The translations under genes were made by a program, and so were the position numbers. Below, one piece after another: positions 1 through 7,886 of a stretch of 62,771 nt of DNA. Origin of the DNA: an uncultured Eubacteriales bacterium (GTDB lineage: Bacteria > Bacillota > Clostridia > Oscillospirales > Oscillospiraceae). The stretch covers positions 1 to 62,771 of the forward strand of contig ONBX01000021.1 in the NCBI GenBank assembly GCA_900316205.1, written 5' to 3'. The number at the start of each line of letters is the position of its first letter. Within the stretch, counting starts at the first letter, position 1. The notes under the pieces were generated by a model. That model ran no database searches. It saw only the letters and a list, made by a program, of their open reading frames with translations, and was not told the origin of the DNA.

Positions 1-87
1 CGTCTCTGCGATACCATCAACTCATTATCTGCCGAGGTTATTCGCAGCATTACTGCGCGTTCTTGGATTATTAAATGTTTTAATTAG
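1..87 (+). CDS. C-terminal fragment of an unknown protein (possible transposase end)
   Basis: An open frame enters from the left edge and ends at TAG 85-87, giving 28 residues that finish SITARSWIIKCFN. It is followed at once by a long perfect hairpin, as expected for a gene end. The tail looks faintly like the C-terminus of some DDE transposases, but too little is present to assign a family. It could also be a chance frame. Confidence 0.3.
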   Translation, partial: RLCDTINSLSAEVIRSITARSWIIKCFN

Positions 88-110
88 AAATTAGTATGAG
101 ATTTTTGTTT

Positions 111-158
111 ATACAGACAGCGAAGCCGGGGAGAGATCCCCGGCTTCGCTGTCTGTAT
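111..158. terminator. Perfect 21-bp hairpin, bidirectional terminator
   Basis: Arms 111-131 and 138-158 are perfectly complementary around a 6-nt loop. The element lies between the rightward fragment ending at 87 and the leftward gene ending at 175. An A-rich flank on the right and a T-rich flank on the left fit intrinsic termination in both directions. Confidence 0.8.
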
Positions 159-174
159 GGATAATAAAACAGAA

Positions 175-1056
175 TCAGAAGATGTCCTCCACCACCTTGG
201 AGGGGGGAGCTTCCAGAATCTCGGGATGCTGGAACATGTACTGGAAGGCCTGGAAATACTGGGCGTAATAGTGTCCGTCCACAATGCCCTCGTCCACCAC
301 GGCCTTGGCGTCCACATACTTACGGTCCAGCATGTTGCCGTTGCGGTCCAGCTCATAGGCGTGGCGCTTGGGGCCGAAGGCGATGAACACCGGCAGGGTG
401 CCAAAGTTGTAGATGTGATGGTACACCGGGCCGAGACGGAGGGAACCCAGGTCCGTGATGATCATGGAGCCGTGGAAGGGACTTACATCCAGAAGAGACT
501 GGGGGATCCAGCCAAAGTAGTCCATCACCCGCAGCAGACCAATGGCGGCGCGCAGCAGGAAGCGGGGGAAGTGGGAGACGGTCTCGGCAAAATCCTCGGT
601 GCCGTTGGTGTCGTCGTTGGTCTTGATCTCCTCGATCTTCTCGTTGAGCTTGCGGTACACGTCAAAGATGGTGTCGGTAGGCTCAAAGACGACCTTGATG
701 GTGGTCTCAGTGGCGTCGATGGAGAGCTCGCGCTTCACGGTCATGATGATCTCAATGTTGTCCCGGGCGTAGATCCGGCGGCCCACCACGAAGCGGTTGA
801 TGCCGGGCAGCATGGAGATGGCACGGATATGACAGGCGATGAAGAAGTGCAGCAGGCCGATGCCCTTGTAGCCCTCCACCCGAAGGGCACGGAGGCGGCG
901 GTCCACAGCGCTGATCTCCATGGCTTCCTCATAATGGACATAGCGGTCGTTGCGCTGGGGCATAATGAAGGGGATGAACTTGTTGAAGGCGGGCAGAGAG
1001 CGAAGCAGCCGACCTTCCTTCCGGTCGCCGAAGCGGCGTCTGTATGTGCTGGCCAT
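175..1056 (-). CDS. CAT-like / 2-oxoacid dehydrogenase acyltransferase-like protein, probably inactive
   Basis: This 293-residue protein resembles the trimeric catalytic domain of the chloramphenicol acetyltransferase/E2 acyltransferase superfamily, without lipoyl or subunit-binding domains. It shows the family's C-terminal block (GSMIITDLGSL, then VDEGIVDGHYYAQYF). In active members that block contains the catalytic His of a DHRxxDG motif; here the position reads Glu (DEGIVDG), so transferase activity is doubtful. The start was placed at ATG 1056 because GGGAGG lies just upstream; an ATG 11 codons earlier lacks a site. It has its own promoter (1094-1122), so it is probably not cotranscribed with the DnaC/DnaD pair. 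Clostridia carry uncharacterised relatives of this length. Confidence 0.75.
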   Translation of the reverse strand: MASTYRRRFGDRKEGRLLRSLPAFNKFIPFIMPQRNDRYVHYEEAMEISAVDRRLRALRVEGYKGIGLLHFFIACHIRAISMLPGINRFVVGRRIYARDNIEIIMTVKRELSIDATETTIKVVFEPTDTIFDVYRKLNEKIEEIKTNDDTNGTEDFAETVSHFPRFLLRAAIGLLRVMDYFGWIPQSLLDVSPFHGSMIITDLGSLRLGPVYHHIYNFGTLPVFIAFGPKRHAYELDRNGNMLDRKYVDAKAVVDEGIVDGHYYAQYFQAFQYMFQHPEILEAPPSKVVEDIF

Positions 1057-1093
1057 GGAGAACCTCCCAAAATATTTAAAAAAATTCAACTAA

Positions 1094-1122
1094 AGTATAG
1101 CGCCGATTCCGACAGAATACAA
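1094..1122 (-). promoter_or_regulatory. Sigma-A promoter of the CAT-like gene
   Basis: On the minus strand, TTGTAT (1117-1122) and TATACT (1094-1099) are separated by 17 nt, about 40 nt upstream of the start codon at 1056. Confidence 0.65.
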
Positions 1123-1150
1123 GCGGAAAAACAGATTTTTCCAGAACAAA

Positions 1151-2140
1151 TCAGCGGCGCATCCGGCGGATGTCCGTGCCGGTGAAGGGCAGCGGGAGAA
1201 ACTCCCCGTCCAGGCGGGAGCAGATCTGCGCGGAATAGCGGCGCAGCAGCTCGCCGGAGGGGCAGTTTGTGGAGATGATCATGCGGCGGCCGTTCACCAG
1301 ACGGGTGTTCAGCAGGGTGTAGAGGGCGCTGATGGAATAGGGCGTCAGCATCTCGGTGCCCAGATCGTCCAGGATCATGAGATCGCAGCTGAGCATCTGG
1401 CGGACCCGGCGGGCGGCTGCTTCCGCTTCCTCCGCGTCCCGGGAGAATTTCTGCCGCTCAAAGGCGTCCAGGGCGGCGGAGGCACTGTCATAGCAGACGG
1501 AATAGCCCTTGTCCGCCACTACCCGGGCGATGCAGGCGGAGAGATAGGTCTTGCCAAGCCCCGTGTCCCCCTGCAGGAGAAGGTTGGTGGAGACCTGAGG
1601 GAAGTTTTCGGCAAATTTCTTGCAGGCGCCCAGGACCCGGGCCATGTTCTGGCGGGGAGAGAGGCCGCTTGCATCGGGATCGGCGCTGTACAAATTGAGG
1701 TCGAAGCGCTCAAAGCTCTCGTCCCCACTGCGCAGCAGCACGCCCAGCTCTTTTGTGAGCTCCTGGTTATAGAGCTTGTGCAGGCACTCGCAGGGAGCGC
1801 CGTTGTCGATGCCGGTATCCCGGCACTTGGGACAGGTGCAGATCTCGTCCAGAAAATCCACCGGCCAGCCCTGCTCCACAAGCAGCTCCGCCCGGCGGAC
1901 CTGCAGGTCCAGATTCTCTTTTTTCAGTTCCTCGATGCGCTCCGCCAGATCCTGCCGGTGGGTCAGGGTCAGGCGGACAAGCTCCGCCATCTGGGCGCGC
2001 ATCCGCATATCGATCTGCTGGATCTCGGGGACCCGGGCATAGGCGGCGCTGAGACGGCGCTGCTGCTCGGCCTGATTGGCGGCGCGGCGCCGCTCCAGCT
2101 GCTCCCTGGCACGGGCCAGGATCTTTCCATCATAGGGCAT
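1151..2140 (-). CDS. DnaC/DnaI-type ATP-binding helicase loader
   Basis: This 329-residue AAA+ protein matches the primosomal loaders that place the replicative helicase on DNA. The N-terminal part is charged and coiled-coil-like. A four-cysteine cluster (CTCPKC plus a second pair, about residues 101-119) resembles the zinc site of DnaI. Walker A GDTGLGKT lies near residue 190 and Walker B LMILDDLGTE near residue 252. The DnaD gene lies 11 nt upstream on the same strand, the usual Firmicute pairing, and both proteins act in primosome assembly. The start has GAGG ahead of ATG 2140. It could be a general IstB-like loader, but the partner gene favours a chromosomal replication role. Confidence 0.9.
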   Translation of the reverse strand: MPYDGKILARAREQLERRRAANQAEQQRRLSAAYARVPEIQQIDMRMRAQMAELVRLTLTHRQDLAERIEELKKENLDLQVRRAELLVEQGWPVDFLDEICTCPKCRDTGIDNGAPCECLHKLYNQELTKELGVLLRSGDESFERFDLNLYSADPDASGLSPRQNMARVLGACKKFAENFPQVSTNLLLQGDTGLGKTYLSACIARVVADKGYSVCYDSASAALDAFERQKFSRDAEEAEAAARRVRQMLSCDLMILDDLGTEMLTPYSISALYTLLNTRLVNGRRMIISTNCPSGELLRRYSAQICSRLDGEFLPLPFTGTDIRRMRR

Positions 2141-2151
2141 GGTAAAAAACC

Positions 2152-3072
2152 TCAGATTTGATCAAGTATTTTGTCCCACTGCTCGGAAGTCAGGGGCTTC
2201 TGGACCCGGGATTCCTGCGGGGAAGGGGCGGAGCTGCGCCGGGCGGGATCCTTTTCCGCGATCTCAGCCGGGCTGTGCAGACCCTTCTGGTGCCAGCTCT
2301 GCAGGATCTTGCGCAGATAACTCCACTTCAGGGAGCCGGTGTTGGTGACGGTCCTGTCGGCGGCAATGGCGATGGCCTCTTCCCCGAAGCCCTGTTCCAG
2401 CCAGCCGTTTACTTCCTTCTCCTGGGTAGGGGAGAGCTCGGTAAGATGCAGCGCCTCCCGGATGCGGCCCAGGTCGCTGTGTCGCTCACGGCGCATGCGG
2501 ATATAGTCCTCCGCCTGCTCCAGGGTCAGGATCTCCCGGTTGGCCCAGGCATAGGCCTCCCGCTCCAGAAAACGGGCGCTGGGCCTGCGGCTTTCGCCGT
2601 ATTTCCAGAGGCAGAGCTCTCCGCAGAAGTGCAGCAGCTCCAAAATCACCTCCGGCGGCAGGGAGAGATGGTCGTAGATCCCGAAGAGCACCCGCAGGTC
2701 GTTGCTGCTGAGGGCGCGGCCCATGACCTGGGCGGCCTCGGCATAGACGGCGGAGAGAGCGCTGTTGCCGGCGGAGCGGCGGGAGATCTCCCCGGCAGTG
2801 TACTGGGGCAGTTCCTCCGGCGCGTCCGGCTCCGGCGGCTGACGCAGGGCGGGGGCGCCGCCCTCCGGGAGAAGCTCCATCCGGCGGAGCTTTTCCTCCG
2901 CGGCGCGGATCTCCTGCAGGGTGCGGCAGAGCGCCTGGGCAGCCTGCTCCTCGTCCAGCGCGCCGTAACGCTGCCGATAAAGCCAGAGCAGGGACACGTC
3001 CCCGTCATGGGCGGCGATGAGCTTGTCCAGTACGGCGCTCGATATGCAGTTTTCCGCTGGCTTCTCCGGCAT
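2152..3072 (-). CDS. DnaD-domain replication initiation protein
   Basis: A 306-residue protein with two DnaD/DnaB_2-type modules. The first spans roughly residues 115-195 and ends in an aromatic-rich helix (AYAWANREILT). The second, near residues 215-275, carries WSYLRKILQSW, typical of the DnaD C-terminal DNA-binding segment. DnaD proteins remodel DNA at the origin and recruit the loader, consistent with the loader gene 11 nt downstream. The start chosen is ATG 3072, preceded by GAGAGG; an in-frame GTG seven codons earlier is less likely. Expression is from the minus promoter at 3131-3159. Confidence 0.85.
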   Translation of the reverse strand: MPEKPAENCISSAVLDKLIAAHDGDVSLLWLYRQRYGALDEEQAAQALCRTLQEIRAAEEKLRRMELLPEGGAPALRQPPEPDAPEELPQYTAGEISRRSAGNSALSAVYAEAAQVMGRALSSNDLRVLFGIYDHLSLPPEVILELLHFCGELCLWKYGESRRPSARFLEREAYAWANREILTLEQAEDYIRMRRERHSDLGRIREALHLTELSPTQEKEVNGWLEQGFGEEAIAIAADRTVTNTGSLKWSYLRKILQSWHQKGLHSPAEIAEKDPARRSSAPSPQESRVQKPLTSEQWDKILDQI

Positions 3073-3130
3073 GGATCGTTTCCTCTCGCGCACTTAAGAA
3101 AAATTAACAGAATATTTCCGACGGGGGAAC

Positions 3131-3159
3131 ATTATACCATCAAAATCATCTTGTCGCAA
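3131..3159 (-). promoter_or_regulatory. Sigma-A promoter of the dnaD-dnaC operon
   Basis: Minus strand TTGCGA (3154-3159), 17-nt spacer, TATAAT (3131-3136). Its -35 box physically overlaps the -35 box of the divergent plus-strand promoter. Confidence 0.7.
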
Positions 3160-3180
3160 GGGGGAGAGATGTGATATAAT
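3151..3180 (+). promoter_or_regulatory. Sigma-A promoter of the U32 gene
   Basis: TTGTCG (3151-3156), 18-nt spacer, TATAAT (3175-3180) with an extended -10 TG. It drives the U32 gene starting at 3264, leaving a leader of about 75 nt. Confidence 0.75.
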
Positions 3181-3263
3181 AAACTATATTATAGCGAAAT
3201 TATGCCCACAGGGTTTTTGAACAGGCGGAGGAGCGCTCCTGCCCGCCTGAAGGAGACAGAGAT

Positions 3264-5333
3264 ATGATCGAGCTTCTTGCGCCGGCGGGATCGCCGGAAT
3301 CGGTGATCGCCGCCGTACAGAACGGGGCGGACGCCGTATATCTGGGAATGGGGAATTTCAACGCCCGCCGCGGCGCCCGGAATTTTACCGACGAGGAATT
3401 TGAAAAGGCCGTGCGCTACTGCCGTATCCGGGGCTGCAAGGTCTATGTGACGCTGAATACCCTTGTGAACGACCGGGAGATCGAGCCCGCGGTGCAGGCG
3501 GCAAAGCTGGCCTCCGATCTGGGGGCAGACGGCATCATCATCCAGGACCTGGGCCTGATCCGGGCCATCCGGGCGGTGCTGCCGGACATTCCCCTCCATG
3601 CCAGCACCCAAATGAGTTTACATAATCTTGCCGGCGTGGAAGCGGCGGCGGAGCTTGGCCTGACGAGAGCGGTGCTGGCCCGGGAGCTGAGCCTGGAGCA
3701 GATCCGCTTTATTACAAAACACGCCAGCATCGAGACGGAGGTCTTCTGCCACGGCGCGCTGTGCTTCTGCCACTCCGGCCAGTGCTACATGTCCGCCCTC
3801 ATCGGGCGGCGCAGCGGCAACCGGGGTATGTGCGCCCAGCCCTGCCGGATGGCCTACTCCCTCACCGGGAGTGTGGACGAGTATCCCCTGAGCCTGAAGG
3901 ACAGCTGCCTGGCCGATCGGCTGCAGGAGCTGGAGGAGGCGGGGGTGGCCTGCCTGAAGATCGAGGGACGGATGAAGCGGCCGGAATACACCGCCATCGT
4001 CACCGGGATCTACAGCAAGGCCCTGCGGGAGCACCGCAAGCCCACCGCCGAGGAGATGGAGCTTCTGGAGAAGGCCTTCTCCCGCCAGGGCTTCACCCAG
4101 GGCTACTTCAACGGCGACAAGAAGGACATGTTCGGCGTGCGCAGCGAAACGGACAAGGCCGACGAGGCCGTGTTCACCACTGCCCGCAAGGCCTATGCGG
4201 ACGGAGAGCTGCGGCGGGTGCCGGTGCACTTTTATACCGTGGTGGAAAAGGGCGAGCCTGCCAAGGCCATCGCCTTTGACGATGAGGGCAACCGGGCGGT
4301 GGCCTTCGGGCCGGTGCCCGAGCGGGCCAAGCGCCAGGGCCTGACCGAGGGCTATCTCACCGAGCAGATGTTCAAGACCGGCGGCACTCCTTATACCTGC
4401 GTGGAGAACCGGGCCAAGGCAGAGCCGGGCCTGTTCCTGCCCGCCTCGGAGGTCAACGAGCTGCGCAGAAAGCTCATCTCCGAACTCTCTGAGCGTCGGG
4501 CCGCGCCTCCCACGAGACGGGTGGGACGGATGCCCGCCATGCCGAAGAACCTGGGGAGCGTGGCGGACCCGAAGATCATTTTCCAGGTGCGCTGCGAGGA
4601 TCAGCTTTTACCCGAGCTTGCCGAGCTGAAGCCGGATTACCTCTATGTGCCTGCCCTGCTCATGGCAAAGCGGCCGGAGCTGGTGGTGCCTTTTGTGGAA
4701 AAGGGGGCAACGCCTGTGGCGGTGCTGCCCAGGGTTATCACCGATCAGCAGAGCCCGGAGGTCTACGCCGCGCTGGAGCAGCTCTTTGACGAGGGCGTCC
4801 GGGAAGCGCTGGTGGGTAACCTGGGCCATGTGTTCCTGGCCAAAAAGGCTGGGATGAAGATCCGGGGCGATTTCGGCCTGAACGCCTTCAACGCCATGAG
4901 CCTGGAAATGCTGCGGGAGGCGGGCTTCCTCTCCGCCACCGCGTCCTTCGAACTGCGGCTGAGCCAGATCCGGGATATGCCAAAGCCTCTGGATACGGAG
5001 ATCATCATCTACGGGCGGCTGCCGCTGATGATCTCGGAGCAGAGCCTGGTGAAGACCACCGTGCAGGATACCGCCCAGCTGGCCGACAGGATGGGCTCAG
5101 TCTTCCCGGTGGCAAGAGACTATGGCGACAGAACGGTGATCTATAACGCCCACAAGCTGTATCTCGCGGACAAGAAGGAAGACCTCTACGCTACCGGCGC
5201 CTGGGGCCTCCGGCTTCTCTTCACCAACGAGAGCGGACGGGAGTGCGTGGAGGTGGCCAAGGGCCATCTGGGACTCAGCGACTACCGGCCCAACGTGCTG
5301 ACAAGGGGACTGTACTATAGAGGAGTGGAATAA
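3264..5333 (+). CDS. Peptidase family U32 protein (RlhA/YrrO-like)
   Basis: A 689-residue member of family U32. The N-terminal half is a TIM-barrel-like domain starting LLAPAGSPESVIAAVQNGAD. The U32 signature (E-x-FCHGALC, then SGQCYMSALIGRRSGNRG and CAQPCR) lies near residues 160-195, and its conserved cysteines may bind an iron-sulfur cluster. Characterised relatives include RlhA, needed for 23S rRNA cytidine hydroxylation, and UbiU/UbiV; classical protease activity is doubtful for most members. The length fits the long Clostridial forms with an extra C-terminal region. The start has AAGGAG 8 nt upstream. The precise substrate cannot be read from sequence. Confidence 0.88.
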   Translation: MIELLAPAGSPESVIAAVQNGADAVYLGMGNFNARRGARNFTDEEFEKAVRYCRIRGCKVYVTLNTLVNDREIEPAVQAAKLASDLGADGIIIQDLGLIRAIRAVLPDIPLHASTQMSLHNLAGVEAAAELGLTRAVLARELSLEQIRFITKHASIETEVFCHGALCFCHSGQCYMSALIGRRSGNRGMCAQPCRMAYSLTGSVDEYPLSLKDSCLADRLQELEEAGVACLKIEGRMKRPEYTAIVTGIYSKALREHRKPTAEEMELLEKAFSRQGFTQGYFNGDKKDMFGVRSETDKADEAVFTTARKAYADGELRRVPVHFYTVVEKGEPAKAIAFDDEGNRAVAFGPVPERAKRQGLTEGYLTEQMFKTGGTPYTCVENRAKAEPGLFLPASEVNELRRKLISELSERRAAPPTRRVGRMPAMPKNLGSVADPKIIFQVRCEDQLLPELAELKPDYLYVPALLMAKRPELVVPFVEKGATPVAVLPRVITDQQSPEVYAALEQLFDEGVREALVGNLGHVFLAKKAGMKIRGDFGLNAFNAMSLEMLREAGFLSATASFELRLSQIRDMPKPLDTEIIIYGRLPLMISEQSLVKTTVQDTAQLADRMGSVFPVARDYGDRTVIYNAHKLYLADKKEDLYATGAWGLRLLFTNESGRECVEVAKGHLGLSDYRPNVLTRGLYYRGVE

Positions 5334-5338
5334 TAACC

Positions 5339-5407
5339 GTAGGGGCGGCTATTAGCCGCCCGCTGAAAAACGCTTGTGATGAACGGGCGGCTGATAGCCG
5401 CCCCTAC
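5339..5407. repeat. Palindromic repeat, family A, complete two-arm copy
   Basis: The left arm GTAGGGGCGGCTATTAGCCG (continuing to CCCG) at 5339-5362 and the right arm at 5384-5407 are near-perfect reverse complements, and each arm is itself internally palindromic. The loop is 21 nt. The same units recur at 10579, 11989, 34032 and 43986 in this window. Confidence 0.85.
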
Positions 5408-5430
5408 AGAGACAAGGAGAGCTTAAGAAC

Positions 5431-6003
5431 ATGCATATCGTACTTGCCTCCTCTTCTCCGCGGCGGAAAGAGCTGATGAAGATGCTGGAGGTACCGAATT
5501 TGAAAATCCTGCCCGCAAAAGGGGAGGAGATCCCCCCGAAGCACGCCTCTCCCGGAGAGCTGGTGATGGCCCTTTCCCATGCCAAGGCCTGGGAAGTGGC
5601 GGCGCGCTGTGATCCCGATGACGTGATCATCGGCGCGGACACCATCGTGTGGGTGGACGGCGGGGCCTACGGAAAGCCCCATGACGAGGAGCACGCGGCC
5701 CGCATGCTGCGCCGCCTCTCCGGTGACTGTCACGAGGTCTACACCGGAGTGACGGTGATCCGGGGCGAGCGGTGCATCAGCCAGTTTGAGCGCAGCCTTG
5801 TGCGCTTTCGTAAACTGGAGGAAGAGGAGATCCGCCGCTACATCGCCACCGGCGAACCCATGGACAAGGCCGGCGCCTACGGGGCCCAGGGCAGGGGAGC
5901 GCTCTTCGTGGAGCACATCGAGGGCGACTTCTTTAACGTGATGGGCCTCCCCCTGTGCAGACTGGGGAAGATGCTGAAAGAGCAGGGAGTGAACATCCTT
6001 TGA
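5431..6003 (+). CDS. maf: Maf-like nucleoside triphosphate pyrophosphatase
   Basis: A 190-residue Maf/HAM1-fold protein hydrolysing non-canonical or excess NTPs to NMP and pyrophosphate; it is linked to septum inhibition in Bacillus. The N-terminal motif ASSSPRRKELM, the central GADTIVWVDG and the C-terminal motif AGAYGAQGRGALFVEHIEGD are all present. The AYGxQG form is typical of the dTTP/UTP-specific subgroup. It opens the maf-mreC-mreD block, and its stop codon overlaps the mreC start by 4 nt (TTGA), implying translational coupling. AAGGAG precedes the ATG. Confidence 0.93.
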   Translation: MHIVLASSSPRRKELMKMLEVPNLKILPAKGEEIPPKHASPGELVMALSHAKAWEVAARCDPDDVIIGADTIVWVDGGAYGKPHDEEHAARMLRRLSGDCHEVYTGVTVIRGERCISQFERSLVRFRKLEEEEIRRYIATGEPMDKAGAYGAQGRGALFVEHIEGDFFNVMGLPLCRLGKMLKEQGVNIL

Positions 6004-6839
6004 AAGAATATCTGAAAAAATACGGGGTGCGCATGGGCATCATCGTGGCGGCCTCCGTCTTTCTGATCCTGCTGGGCGCCGCTACCAGAAGCGGCATCGG
6101 CCTGGTGCAGAACGTGACAGGCATCGTAGCCGCCCCCATGCAGAAGGTGCTGAGTTCCACGGTCAACTGGTTCAACACCATATACGGCTATCTGTATGAG
6201 TACGACTCCCTGATGGCGGAGAACGAGTCTCTGCGGACCCAACTGGCAGAAGCCCAGCAGTCCGCCCGCGACGGCATCGAGGCCTCCGAGGAGAACGTGC
6301 GCCTGCGGGAGGCCCTGCTGCTGCGGCAGAAGCACACCGACTATGTGCTGGAATCTGCCAAGGTGGTGCTCTGGTCCGCCTCCAACTGGTCCTCCTCCTT
6401 CACCATCAGCAAGGGCAGGACCAGCGGCATCGAGCTGGGCGACCCGGTGATCACCGAGTACGGCGCCCTGGTGGGGCAGGTGACGGAGCTGGGCGAGACC
6501 TGGGCCACCGTCAGCACCCTCATCGACGTGGATATGAGCGTGGGCGGCTACGTTGGCTCTTCCGGCTCCTCCGGCATGGTGGTGGGCGAATACGCCATGA
6601 TGAAGAACAAGACAGCAAAGCTCACCTTCCTGGCCGACGGCGCCCAAATCTTTGAAGGCGACGAGGTGCTGACCTCCGGCTCCGGCGGCGCCTTTCCGGC
6701 TGGCCTTGTCATCGGCACCATTTCCAATGTGCAGACCGAGGCCGGCGGCCAGATCGAGTACGGCATCGTGGTGCCCCAGTGCGAGCTGGACACCCTGGTG
6801 CAGGTTTTCATCATCAAGGACTTTACTGTGGTAGAATGA
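6000..6839 (+). CDS. mreC: Rod shape-determining protein MreC
   Basis: A 279-residue MreC, the bitopic membrane protein that links the elongation machinery to PBP2. It has a short cytoplasmic N-terminus, one membrane segment (MGIIVAASVFLILLGAAT, about residues 12-29), a coiled coil (YEYDSLMAENESLRTQLAEA, near residues 61-80) and the beta-rich extracellular domain. The start is inferred as TTG 6000, overlapping the maf stop by 4 nt, since no ATG fits at this N-terminus. It is followed by mreD with an ATGA overlap. mreB and rodA are not adjacent here. Confidence 0.9.
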   Translation: MKEYLKKYGVRMGIIVAASVFLILLGAATRSGIGLVQNVTGIVAAPMQKVLSSTVNWFNTIYGYLYEYDSLMAENESLRTQLAEAQQSARDGIEASEENVRLREALLLRQKHTDYVLESAKVVLWSASNWSSSFTISKGRTSGIELGDPVITEYGALVGQVTELGETWATVSTLIDVDMSVGGYVGSSGSSGMVVGEYAMMKNKTAKLTFLADGAQIFEGDEVLTSGSGGAFPAGLVIGTISNVQTEAGGQIEYGIVVPQCELDTLVQVFIIKDFTVVE

Positions 6840-7378
6840 GCTTACGAGAATTTTTGATCCGCTACATGATGCCCAAGGTGGAGTGGAAGCAGGTGCTGAA
6901 AAATGCGCTCTACATCTTCCTCTGCCTCCTGGTGCAGACCATGCTGCTCTCCCGCTTCCGGATCGCGGGGATCTGCCCCTATGCGCTTCCCGCTGCGGCG
7001 GTGGCTCTGGGCATGTTTGAAGGGCCCATTGGCGGGGTGCTGTACAGTCTGGTACTGGGCTATTTCGCGGACATGGCCTTTGTGGAGAACACCGTGCTCT
7101 TCACGCTGCTGTTCCCGGCGCTGGCCTTTGCTGCGGGCTTTATCGCCCAGTTTTTCATCAACCGCCGTTTCTTTGCCTATATGGGCGCGGCGCTCCTGGG
7201 CCTTGCCATCACGGCCCTGGGACAGATGCTGCACACCTCGACCATGGACGGCTTTTCCGGCGCCATGCTCTCCACGGCGCTGCTGCAGACCCTGTGGTCC
7301 CTGCCGCTGGCGGCGTTGGCCTACATTTTCCCGGCCCGCTGGAGCCGCTTCGCTCCGGTCAGCAAGGGAGAGAGCTGA
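6836..7378 (+). CDS. mreD: Rod shape-determining protein MreD
   Basis: A 180-residue polytopic protein with about five membrane segments (for example NALYIFLCLLVQTMLLSRF near residue 22 and LPAAAVALGMFEGPIGGVLY). Its length and hydropathy match MreD, which works with MreC and PBP2 in lateral wall synthesis. The start ATG 6836 overlaps the mreC stop (ATGA); an upstream in-frame start inside mreC is discounted. About 500 bp of repeats separate it from mrdA. Confidence 0.9.
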   Translation: MSLREFLIRYMMPKVEWKQVLKNALYIFLCLLVQTMLLSRFRIAGICPYALPAAAVALGMFEGPIGGVLYSLVLGYFADMAFVENTVLFTLLFPALAFAAGFIAQFFINRRFFAYMGAALLGLAITALGQMLHTSTMDGFSGAMLSTALLQTLWSLPLAALAYIFPARWSRFAPVSKGES

Positions 7379-7382
7379 AGAC

Positions 7383-7490
7383 AATTCGGAATTCGGAGTT
7401 CGGAATTCGGAATTGTGGCGAGTTGAGAATTCGAATCATCGCCGAAGGCGATACCATTCTTGTTCCCTATTCGCTGTTCCCTATTCCCTC
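7383..7490. repeat. Interspersed repeat, family C, with direct repeats
   Basis: Direct repeats of a GGAATTC-like unit (7386-7414) lead into a small palindrome ATCGCCGAAGGCGAT (7438-7452) and then repeated TTCCCTATT units. The palindrome recurs at about 49685-49700 and in diverged form at 43215 and 43830, so this is a dispersed family. No gene is visible. Confidence 0.65.
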
Positions 7491-7826
7491 AAGAGACCCC
7501 TCAGTCTGCCGCCTTGCGACGCGCAACAAGTCCTTTAGGGCGTGAGACGGCGTCAGACAGCTTCCGCCTTGCGGTGCCCGAAAAACGCTGCGGGCTTACG
7601 CTTGTCCACCTTGCCGCAATTGCCATTCCCGGGCCTGCTTCGCTACGGCCCGCCAATGGCGCGGCTGCGGAAATTGCGGCCCGCCTGCATCTGCCACTGG
7701 CAGCGGCAGGCCGCAATTCCTTGCGTTTTTCGACCGCTGCGGAAATTCCGGGTTCCCTTCTTCCGCCACCGGCGGCGGGAACCCGCAATTCCCCTTAGCG
7801 GGGGAGCCTACAAGGAGAAAGACCCC
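7491..7826. repeat. Mosaic repeat: family B copy split by a three-hairpin insert
   Basis: A family B unit begins at 7494 (GACCCCTCAGTCTGCC) and its expected end (CCTTAGCGGGGGAGCC) appears only at 7792-7808. Between them lies a block with three successive hairpins: arms GCCATTCCCGGGCC near 7620, GCCTGC near 7681, and GGGTTCCC/GGGAACCC near 7750-7785. These are separated by recurring GCGGAAATT/CGCAATT words. No coding signal is convincing. Confidence 0.65.
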
Positions 7827-7828
7827 TC

Positions 7829-7875
7829 AGTCCGCTTCGCGGACAGCTCCCCTTAGCAGGGGGGCCTATAAGGAG
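7829..7875. repeat. Family B repeat forming the mrdA ribosome site
   Basis: Complete short copy: GACCCCTCAGTCCGC, a GCGGAC partner, CTCCCCTTAGCAGGGGGGCC, then TATAAGGAG. The terminal AAGGAG is the Shine-Dalgarno sequence for the ATG at 7887. Confidence 0.75.
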
Positions 7876-7886
7876 ATATTATTGCA

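Noticed and set aside
7491-7826. CRISPR array
   Set aside because: The repeats are unequal palindromes without regular spacers, and no cas gene is in the window.
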